From Spirochaetota bacterium (lineage in GTDB: Bacteria > Spirochaetota > Spirochaetia > DSM-27196 > PWMO01): DNA of 6,089 nt. The stretch covers positions 1 through 6,089 of the forward strand of contig JAAAOH010000251.1 of NCBI GenBank assembly GCA_009908925.1. Reading direction: 5' to 3'. This document shows, one piece after another, positions 1-5,381 of this stretch. Below the pieces are notes generated by a model. It was not told the DNA's origin. It saw only the letters and a list, made by a program, of their open reading frames with translations, and did not search any database. A program made the position numbers and the translations under genes. Within the stretch, counting starts at the first letter, position 1. Every line of letters begins with the position of its first letter.

Positions 1-37
1 CCACCGGTGTAGTCGTTTCATTGGTACGTTCGCCCAT
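1..37 (-). CDS. Possible 5' end of a divergent gene (partial, tentative)
   Basis: On the minus strand an ATG at 37-35 opens a frame that stays open to the window edge and reads MGERTNETTTPV. There is no good ribosome binding site directly in front of this ATG. An in-frame TTG at 85-83 (16 codons upstream) does have a perfect AGGAGG on the minus strand at 100-95, nine bases before it, so the real start could be there. Only 12 to 28 codons are visible, and the stretch is more AT-rich than the genes around it, which also suits plain intergenic promoter DNA. No function can be assigned. On the plus strand, a frame ending at the TGA at 74-76 could instead be the tail of an upstream gene. Confidence 0.22.
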   Translation of the reverse strand, partial: MGERTNETTTPV

Positions 38-79
38 AATATCGATACGGTCTCGCCTTTGACAAGAACGGCGTGAATG

Positions 80-108
80 TTGCAAGGACAGGTGCCTCCT
101 GCTACAAT
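80..108 (+). promoter_or_regulatory. Sigma70-like promoter for the anchored-protein gene, possibly leaderless
   Basis: A -35-like TTGCAA (80-85; four of six consensus bases) is followed after exactly 17 bases by a -10-like TACAAT (103-108; five of six). Transcription would be expected to start near A115, only about three bases before the ATG at 118, so the transcript would be nearly leaderless. This agrees with the absence of a Shine-Dalgarno sequence before that ATG. A separate perfect TTGACA at 59-64 has no -10 element at a suitable distance. The promoter lies inside the 15-codon extension that a GTG start at 73 would add, which argues for the ATG. The call rests on pattern matching alone. 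Confidence 0.45.
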
Positions 109-117
109 CCGCGCATA

Positions 118-1956
118 ATGAAAAGTCGGCTCCGGGGCGCGTTCGTTCTGATTCCCGTAGTGTACGCGGGAGTCATTCTTCTCCTGCTGTTTCTTCAGTT
201 TTCAGACGGCCAACGCTTCTACGAGTCAACGGATGGGTTGACCCTCGAGGGCCGCATGACGGCGACTGTGGAGCGGGAAAGCAGCACGATCTCGTTCGTG
301 CGTGTCTCCTACCGCGGTATGGCCTTCGAGTTCGACGACGAATCGTCTCTGCGCCTCACCGACGGCAACAACGAATCGCGAATACTCGCCCCCCGCTCCT
401 ATGCCGGCACCGACACGGGTTTTCGCATCCGCTTCGAGGAAAATGCCACCCTCTCTTTCGACCTCTCGAGCTCCGACGGCGAGGAGCTCCGGGTGCGCCC
501 CGAACTCGGCGAGGCGCTGCCGCCGGCGAGCTCCATCAGTTTCCCGGTGACCACCGCCGGAGGCGCCGCATTGCAGCAGACGACCCTCCCGGGCATATAT
601 CCGGTTCGCTTCGAGTCGAGAACCTACCACCTCGCTCCGCCTCCGCAGTCCGAGCTCGACACCGAGAGAGGCCTGCTGCGCATTCCGACCGATGCCGACA
701 CGCGAACTGTACGCTACCTGCAGGCGGATGCCGAGCAGCAGAATGTGTTTGCCACGTGGTTCTCCGACGACAGGCTGTGGATTCCGGCGGGTGAGTACGA
801 GACCACAGTAGGCGCGTTCATCGACGATGCCTACATCGGGTGGAGCAACACCCGGCTGAACGACGGCAGCGGCACCTGGGACATGCGCTCGGGATCGCCG
901 ACATTTTCCGAGCTCATCCTCACCGCAACCCTCGCAGAGGCCTGGCAGCGTGATGAGTATACCCCGGTCTTCACCGATATGCGACGCGCGGCGGATCAGC
1001 ACCCGGACCAGGTCTCGCTACTATCCGCACCCTTTCTGGGAAACCTCGACGACACCCGCGAGCAGTATCTCGCGGCGGACGAGAGGCGAGCCGCCCGGCT
1101 GCTCGAGCTTGCGAGAAACCGGGATCCGGAGCTGTTCCGCAATCCCGACCTCGCAAAGTTCGCCATAGACCGCGGCAGCGAGGAGCTCTACCGGGCCGTA
1201 CTCGCTGCGGCGGAAGACATCGATTTCCTGGAAACAAACATGGCCCAGGCGATCGGGATGCTTCGCAACTACTACCTCGCCGACTTTCCGAACGAGGAGA
1301 GCCGTGACGCGTTCAGCCGCTTCGCCTCCATCATCGAGACTCGGCTGCTGCCCAACCTCTACCGAGCCGAGGAGGAGGGGTTCTTTCTGCGCAGCGGGCC
1401 CGGCCGTGTGGAGGTCTTCCAGTCGGTTGTGGCCGGGCGCATTCTGCAGGCGGCGGGCACCGAGCGGCAGGACCGACGCCTCGTTTCGGTTGGCCGCCGG
1501 CTCGTGAGCTCGAGCCTCGCACTTGCCGACGACGACGGCTTCCTGCCGGCGGTTCTGTACGTCGGCGCCGAGGGGCTCGAAGGCGTGGAAGGCGCCATCG
1601 GACCGGAGCGCGTCTACAGCCTGCTCAGCAGTAACCCCGCCTATCCGGCCCAGATCTCGCTCGCTGAAGAAGTAGGGCCCGGCACCTGGATGTGGGCCGT
1701 CGCCGACTTCACCGAGATCGACATCGCAGCCGACCAATACCGCTTTGTGGTCGAATATCCGCGGAACCGGACCCACTACATCATCATGCAGGGGTTCCCC
1801 CCATTCTCCGGCATGGTGCTCTTCGGCCAGCAGTGGCGTACGGATCCGTCATTCGAGTCCTACATCAAGGGCAGGCACTACGATCGCGAAACCCGGACCC
1901 TGATGATCAAATACACCGACAACTCGGTGCAGGGCGAGATCATCCTCGAGTACTGA
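118..1956 (+). CDS. Membrane-anchored protein of unknown function, 612 aa
   Basis: I do not recognise a family. From the ATG at 118 the protein starts with a basic MKSRLR followed by a hydrophobic stretch (about residues 8-27, rich in Leu/Val/Ile). No convincing signal-peptidase site is visible, so it is probably a single signal anchor with the rest outside the cytoplasmic membrane. Residues about 30-265 look beta-rich, with many alternating polar/hydrophobic strands and Gly/Asp turns. Residues about 270-470 are strongly helical and rich in Arg, Glu, Ala and Leu. The last 140 residues return to mixed beta character, with an aromatic FPPFSGMVLFGQQWR segment and a stop right after EIILEY. A GTG at 73 in the same frame would add 15 residues, but it would bury the promoter and weaken the clean basic-hydrophobic N-terminus, so the ATG is preferred. 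The phosphatase gene follows after 12 bases, suggesting one transcript. Existence of the gene is well supported; its role is unknown. Confidence 0.85.
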   Translation: MKSRLRGAFVLIPVVYAGVILLLLFLQFSDGQRFYESTDGLTLEGRMTATVERESSTISFVRVSYRGMAFEFDDESSLRLTDGNNESRILAPRSYAGTDTGFRIRFEENATLSFDLSSSDGEELRVRPELGEALPPASSISFPVTTAGGAALQQTTLPGIYPVRFESRTYHLAPPPQSELDTERGLLRIPTDADTRTVRYLQADAEQQNVFATWFSDDRLWIPAGEYETTVGAFIDDAYIGWSNTRLNDGSGTWDMRSGSPTFSELILTATLAEAWQRDEYTPVFTDMRRAADQHPDQVSLLSAPFLGNLDDTREQYLAADERRAARLLELARNRDPELFRNPDLAKFAIDRGSEELYRAVLAAAEDIDFLETNMAQAIGMLRNYYLADFPNEESRDAFSRFASIIETRLLPNLYRAEEEGFFLRSGPGRVEVFQSVVAGRILQAAGTERQDRRLVSVGRRLVSSSLALADDDGFLPAVLYVGAEGLEGVEGAIGPERVYSLLSSNPAYPAQISLAEEVGPGTWMWAVADFTEIDIAADQYRFVVEYPRNRTHYIIMQGFPPFSGMVLFGQQWRTDPSFESYIKGRHYDRETRTLMIKYTDNSVQGEIILEY

Positions 1957-1968
1957 GAGAACACTCAC

Positions 1969-2694
1969 ATGACCCACCACGGATACACCCGCAAGTTCCT
2001 GAAACTCAGCCGACCCGCAAAGTTCTACTTTCTCCGTCACGGCGAGAGCGAGGGCAACCGGAGCAAGACCATACAGGGCCGCGAAGACTTCCCTCTCTCG
2101 GAGGACGGCCGCGAGCATGCGCGCGCAGCCGGCACGTGGTTTGCCGAGCGGAGTATCGATCTGCTCTACAGCTCTCCGCTCAAGCGCGCCCGGGAGACCG
2201 CAGACATCGTGCAGCGGGAGGCCGGCTGCGGCTCCCCGGTCGAGACGACCGACTTGATGGAGCTCGACACGGGGCTGTTCTCGGGCTACACCTTCGAGGA
2301 AGTGGCCGAAGAGTTTCCGGAGGCTGCTCAGTTGTTTCGCGTGGAGAGCTGGGAGTCTGTCCCCGGCGCCGAGCCAATTGCATCACTCTACGAGCGGGCG
2401 GAGCGGCACTGGAACCGCATTATCGGGGACGCAAACGAAGGGCACGAGATCATCGTGAGCGTCACCCACGGTGGCCTTCTGCAGTGGATCATGAAGTCAA
2501 CCCTGGGCGACGACTCTCAGCGATGGATGCCCATCATCAAGGCGCGGAACTGCGCCATCTTTCTTCTGACGGTGCGGCCCGTCAACTATGACCCCGAGAA
2601 GCCCATCGGCACGGACCCGGCGGACGGGTACTTCGCCGAATGGACCCTCGTGAATCATCTGCCGTATCAGGACAAGTACGCGCCGACGAGCTGA
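1969..2694 (+). CDS. Histidine phosphatase family protein (phosphoglycerate mutase-like)
   Basis: The 241-residue protein carries the family signature FLRHGESEGN at residues 21-30. His24 is the expected phospho-accepting histidine, with Arg23 beside it. The other catalytic elements are in the usual order: Arg73 in SSPLKRARETA, the proton-donor Glu98 in LMELDTGLFSG, and the second histidine His167 in VTHGG. Members form a phosphohistidine intermediate and act on sugar phosphates, phosphoglycerates, nucleotide or cofactor precursors, or phosphoproteins; the substrate cannot be read from the motifs. No signal peptide is seen, so it is probably cytoplasmic. About 15 extra residues precede the core and a polar tail of about 35 residues follows it, making it somewhat longer than the smallest members. 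The ATG follows the upstream stop by 12 bases, with a weak GAGAG at 1955-1959 as ribosome binding site, so it likely shares a transcript with the anchored-protein gene. A true glycolytic mutase role is possible but not shown. Confidence 0.93.
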   Translation: MTHHGYTRKFLKLSRPAKFYFLRHGESEGNRSKTIQGREDFPLSEDGREHARAAGTWFAERSIDLLYSSPLKRARETADIVQREAGCGSPVETTDLMELDTGLFSGYTFEEVAEEFPEAAQLFRVESWESVPGAEPIASLYERAERHWNRIIGDANEGHEIIVSVTHGGLLQWIMKSTLGDDSQRWMPIIKARNCAIFLLTVRPVNYDPEKPIGTDPADGYFAEWTLVNHLPYQDKYAPTS

Positions 2695-2730
2695 TTCAGG
2701 CACGTCGGCCACGCACCCTCTGCAATCAGC
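2690..2730. terminator. Imperfect hairpin at the convergent gene junction
   Basis: GCTGATTCAG (2690-2699) can pair with CTG (2720-2722) plus AATCAGC (2724-2730), giving ten base pairs with one bulged C at 2723 and a 20-base loop. The left arm overlaps the phosphatase stop codon and the right arm ends four bases before the transketolase stop. The whole inter-stop gap is only 39 bases, so a bidirectional terminator would have to sit here. No T-run follows on either strand, so this is not a classical intrinsic terminator. It could be a Rho-assisted or RNA 3'-end-protecting hairpin, or chance. Confidence 0.3.
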
Positions 2731-2733
2731 GTA

Positions 2734-4635
2734 TCAGCCGGTCAATTCCCGGACGGTCTTCTGAATCGATCCCGAGTCGATTCCGTGATGGAAGACATGC
2801 TCCTCCAGTCCTCCGTGTCCCGGCTCGGTGACACCGAGGTGGCGGTAGGTCGGCGTAAGCCCGCGTTCGAGCAGCCAGGTGCCGAACTTCGAGCCGAGGC
2901 CCGTCTGGAAGTGCTGGCTTTCCACGACCAGTACAAACCCGGTCTGACCGATCTTCCGCATGGTATCTTCGTCGACGACGTTCAGAGTCGGCTTGTTGAT
3001 GAGCCCGACGTCGATGCCGTCCTTGCGGAGACGGTCCACCGCATCTACGGCCCGGTAGAGGAGCTCACCGTAGGTGACAACGTATCCCGCAGACCCCTCC
3101 CGGATGACATCGTCCTTGCCCGGGGTAAAGCTGTAGTTCTCATCGTAGACCTTCGAGCCGTCCTCCTTGAGGACGTAGTGCACGGTAGATCGCGTGGAGA
3201 AGACGAAGCGAATCCCCGTATCGTTGAAGACCTTTTTCACCAGTGCCCGCAGCTGATTGGGATCGGCCGGGAAGTAGAGCCGGGTCTTCGTGTGGAAGTC
3301 CACCGGCCCGTTGTCCGCGAAGAAGATGTTCGTCCCGTAATGGCAGGTATTGTCGGCCATATAGTCCACGCCCGCATGAGAGAAATGACAGAGCACGTTG
3401 CTCTCGTTGAGCCGGGCCATGGTGAGCTCTGAGACGATCATTTCGAGAAACGCGGAGAAGGTGGAGAACACTCCCTGCTTGCCCTCCTCGAATCCGAAGC
3501 CCGCGGCAACCGAGAAGTTTCCGCGCTCCATGACGCCGCCCTTCGTGTATACCTCCGGATGCTCCTTCCCGATAGAGTTCAGCCCGGTCGAGCCTTCCAG
3601 GTCACTGTCGATGACCATGACCTTCTCGACCCGCTCTTTCTCGGGCATGCCATCGAGGATTTCGTTGATGACCGCGCCGAAGGTCTTGCGATTGCTGCCT
3701 TTGTCTTCCGAAACGCCGACGTAGCTGAGATCGGACTTCGGCTTCTCGACACCCTTCAGATAGTCGGCCGCGTTCTTCTGACCGCGTTTCTCCAGGTAGG
3801 CGATCGCCGCGTCGACGGGGACGACGTCGTGGGCGGTGTGCTTTCCCTCGAGTTCCGGGATACCCGGCGCCATGACGCGGGTGTTTACGAGCGCCGATGG
3901 TCCGTCGTGGGTGAGAGCACCGTGGATGCGCGTGTAGAGGCGCTCCCAGTCCTCGCCCTCGCCCGAGTCGATCCTCATACCGTGGCCACCCAGGGTTCGG
4001 GCAAGATCAAAGCCCGGTAGATACTCCTTCGGGTAGCCGGCGATCGTGACATTGTTGTCGTCGATGAGCACGGATACTTTCAGGTTATGTGCCACCGCGT
4101 GGCGGGCGGCCTCGGCATCGTTTCCTTCCTGCTGGGACCCGTCGCTTCCGAAGAGCACCACGTGCTTGTCGGGATTCGCCCGGGCAACTCCGTTCACGAA
4201 GGGAAACATGTGCCCGAGCCGGCCCGAGCTGAACTTGATGCCAAGGGACCTGTCGAGCTCGGGGTGTCCGTAAAGGCCTTCGCCGGCAGCCCGGTAGTGG
4301 TAGAGCTTCTCCATGGGCATTTCGCCGTTCATCGCCGCCAGGGCGTACTGAATGGCTACGCGGTGTCCCGCCTCGTCGAAGGCAACGGGGACAACCTTGC
4401 CCGTGCCGCGCATGAAGCCCTCGGCGATGAGAACCTCCGGAACGATGTTGTAGGGTCCGCCGGAGTGCCCGGAGAGTCCCTTCCCGGCGGCAATTGCTGT
4501 GTAGAAGATGATCAGATCGCGAAAGAGGGCAATGTTCTCTTCGAGATGCTTCTTTTTCGCATCGCTGAGCTCCGCCTCTTCGAAGGTAAACGAAAGCGGG
4601 CGGTACCCGGATACGTCAATCGGAAAATCTGCCAT
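2734..4635 (-). CDS. tkt: Transketolase, thiamine-diphosphate dependent, 633 aa
   Basis: Transketolase moves two-carbon ketol units between sugar phosphates in the cytoplasmic non-oxidative pentose phosphate pathway. The length is close to the usual 620-680 residues and all three domains are present. In the diphosphate-binding domain (about 1-295), GLSGHSGG holds His57, and the thiamine-diphosphate/metal motif runs from GSDG (163-166) to DDNN (192-195). GKHTAHD (264-270) supplies two further histidines like those of classical enzymes. In the pyrimidine-binding domain (about 312-485), the catalytic Glu is probably Glu370 in GGVMERGNF. The C-terminal domain (about 500-633) contains GYVVTYGELLYRAVDAV and VVESQHFQTGLGS. 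Surroundings of the active-site histidine in domain two differ from the classical form (DNTCHYG where E. coli has DGPTHQP), so this is a divergent subclass. The ATG at 4635 has an AGGAGG four bases upstream. The frame stays open for 216 more codons upstream, but only through hisIE in another frame. It probably shares the his transcript or has its own promoter in the gap. Confidence 0.93.
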   Translation of the reverse strand: MADFPIDVSGYRPLSFTFEEAELSDAKKKHLEENIALFRDLIIFYTAIAAGKGLSGHSGGPYNIVPEVLIAEGFMRGTGKVVPVAFDEAGHRVAIQYALAAMNGEMPMEKLYHYRAAGEGLYGHPELDRSLGIKFSSGRLGHMFPFVNGVARANPDKHVVLFGSDGSQQEGNDAEAARHAVAHNLKVSVLIDDNNVTIAGYPKEYLPGFDLARTLGGHGMRIDSGEGEDWERLYTRIHGALTHDGPSALVNTRVMAPGIPELEGKHTAHDVVPVDAAIAYLEKRGQKNAADYLKGVEKPKSDLSYVGVSEDKGSNRKTFGAVINEILDGMPEKERVEKVMVIDSDLEGSTGLNSIGKEHPEVYTKGGVMERGNFSVAAGFGFEEGKQGVFSTFSAFLEMIVSELTMARLNESNVLCHFSHAGVDYMADNTCHYGTNIFFADNGPVDFHTKTRLYFPADPNQLRALVKKVFNDTGIRFVFSTRSTVHYVLKEDGSKVYDENYSFTPGKDDVIREGSAGYVVTYGELLYRAVDAVDRLRKDGIDVGLINKPTLNVVDEDTMRKIGQTGFVLVVESQHFQTGLGSKFGTWLLERGLTPTYRHLGVTEPGHGGLEEHVFHHGIDSGSIQKTVRELTG

Positions 4636-4639
4636 ATGT

Positions 4640-4645
4640 CCTCCT
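4640..4645 (-). promoter_or_regulatory. Ribosome binding site that fixes the transketolase start
   Basis: The minus strand reads AGGAGGACATATG, with a perfect anti-16S match at 4645-4640 and the ATG at 4635-4633. Spacing is four bases, slightly short but usable. This decides the start against the much longer open frame upstream. A small potential stem (CTGA, loop AGCC, TCAG; 4655-4644) overlaps the first two bases of the site. Confidence 0.8.
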
Positions 4646-4658
4646 GAGGCTTCAGCGT

Positions 4659-4672
4659 ACCGCAAAAGCGGT
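4659..4672 (-). other. Perfect small hairpin in the transketolase leader
   Basis: On the minus strand ACCGC-TTTT-GCGGT forms a five-bp stem with a four-base loop, ending 13 bases before the AGGAGG site. It has no T-run after it, so it is not a terminator by itself. It may stabilise the transketolase message 5' end or be incidental. Confidence 0.35.
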
Positions 4673-4707
4673 GAGAAAGAAAAGTATCGTCCGTCGGTGG
4701 CTCGGAC
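4673..4707 (-). terminator. Weak terminator or attenuator-like hairpin after hisIE
   Basis: On the minus strand GTCCG (4707-4703) pairs with CGGAC (4693-4689) over a nine-base loop. A pyrimidine tract, GATACTTTTCTTTCTC, follows at 4688-4673. The left arm is also claimed by an alternative stem, GGACC (4721-4717) with GGTCC (4708-4704), so the two structures exclude each other. Five-bp stems and a broken T-tract make this weak. It could allow partial read-through from the his genes into the transketolase gene. The rest of the 113-base gap shows no convincing promoter. Confidence 0.22.
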
Positions 4708-4748
4708 CCACACCCCGGTCCTGGCCGGCGGCCGGGCGCAAGCCTCTG

Positions 4749-5381
4749 CTATCTGTCGAGGCGCGCGGCAAGCTCGTCGAGAACCTCCGCCACGTCGATC
4801 TCCGAGGCTCGTAGAAGAACGAGCAAATGATAGATGAGGTCCGCCGACTCCGAGACGATCTCCCCGCGCTCGCGCGCAAGGATGAGCTCCACCGCTTCCT
4901 CTCCGGTCTTCTTGCGGATCTTCTCGAGCCCAGTCCCGAACAGGTGGGTCGTGTACGATCCCTCCGGCAGGGTGCGTTGGCGCTCCCGCACGAGCTCGTA
5001 GAGACGGCTGAGCACGTCGGCGCGCACGGCGGGTGCGACGCGCTCTGGGGCGGCATCGGCACCCGCGGCGGCATCGGCACCCGCGACGGATGCATCCGGG
5101 GCGCGAGCCCCGGCCTCGGCGTCGTTTGCGCCCCCGGTCGAGGACCCGGCCGCGTCCTCCGCTGCGCCGCTCTCCGGCGGCTCGACAAGCGCGCGATACC
5201 ATCGTCCCTCGTCGGTGATTGACACCAGCCGATACGCCGGCGTATGGGGCAGCAGACGTCCCGTATCGGCATTGAGCGTCCACAGGTGACTCTGCTCGAG
5301 GCTCTTCCTGTATCCCTTCTCGTCGACGAGGGCGGCGTCGAGCACCTCCCCGTCACGTGTCGCCATAACAATCGGTCTCAC
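4749..5381 (-). CDS. hisE: HisE (phosphoribosyl-ATP pyrophosphatase) with a degenerate HisI-like N-terminus
   Basis: The C-terminal 90 residues (about 120-210) are a clear HisE domain, which removes pyrophosphate from phosphoribosyl-ATP in the second step of histidine biosynthesis. GSYTTHLFGTGLEKI is followed by GEEAVEL with Glu161, Glu162 and Glu165, and by ESADLIYHLLVLL with Glu178 and Asp181, the EExxE...ExxD metal pattern of the HisE/MazG fold. Residues 1-69 align with the start of HisI (PIVMATRDGEVL, then an ALVDEKGYRKSLEQ block like the usual AYMNEEALxKTLE). The HisI Asp-Cys-Asp motif and the zinc cysteines are absent; the protein has no cysteine at all. A 50-residue Ala/Gly/Asp/Glu linker (70-119) sits where the HisI C-terminus should be. 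The GTG start at 5381 shares its G with the hisA TAG, and AAGGAG (5397-5392) lies ten bases upstream, indicating translational coupling. HisE activity is likely; cyclohydrolase activity is unlikely. Confidence 0.9.
   Translation of the reverse strand: MRPIVMATRDGEVLDAALVDEKGYRKSLEQSHLWTLNADTGRLLPHTPAYRLVSITDEGRWYRALVEPPESGAAEDAAGSSTGGANDAEAGARAPDASVAGADAAAGADAAPERVAPAVRADVLSRLYELVRERQRTLPEGSYTTHLFGTGLEKIRKKTGEEAVELILARERGEIVSESADLIYHLLVLLRASEIDVAEVLDELAARLDR
5049..5085 (-). repeat. 18-bp perfect tandem duplication in the hisIE linker
   Basis: Positions 5049-5066 and 5067-5084 are identical 18-base units, and the match runs one base further at 5085. The unit is a multiple of three, so it encodes two in-frame copies of AGADAA (residues 100-111). 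This looks like a recent slippage duplication inside an unconstrained linker. Confidence 0.85.
5096..5113 (-). other. Seven-bp perfect GC hairpin inside the hisIE linker
   Basis: CCGGGGC (5096-5102) and GCCCCGG (5107-5113) form a perfect seven-bp GC stem with a four-base loop. It lies in the linker coding region just upstream, in the direction of translation, of the tandem duplication. Such palindromes arise easily in GC-rich, Ala/Gly/Pro-coding DNA, so a function is not implied. Confidence 0.5.

Noticed and set aside
59..64. Perfect TTGACA as a -35 element
   Set aside because: No -10-like hexamer lies 15-19 bases downstream; the TTGCAA/TACAAT pair is the better promoter.
2..76. Plus-strand frame ending at TGA 74-76 as the tail of an upstream gene
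   Set aside because: Only 24 codons are visible, with no recognisable motif. The region is AT-rich compared with its neighbours and a divergent start is about equally possible, so it is not annotated.
226..1776. Long minus-strand open frames opposite the anchored-protein gene (226-1002 and 1021-1776)
   Set aside because: These are mirror frames of a GC-rich coding region, with Arg/Gly-rich composition and no ribosome binding sites or domains.
1692..2591. 299-codon plus-strand open frame overlapping the anchored-protein and phosphatase genes
   Set aside because: It overlaps two better-supported genes in another frame and its product is Arg/Pro/His-rich shadow sequence without motifs.
2785..4647. 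Several plus-strand open frames opposite the transketolase gene
   Set aside because: They are antisense shadows of a gene with intact catalytic motifs; none shows a recognisable domain.
4636..5283. 216-codon upstream extension of the transketolase reading frame
   Set aside because: It runs through hisIE in another frame, is Arg/Gly-rich with no domain, and the AGGAGG plus ATG at 4635 matches the expected transketolase N-terminus. Stops are simply rare in this GC-rich DNA.
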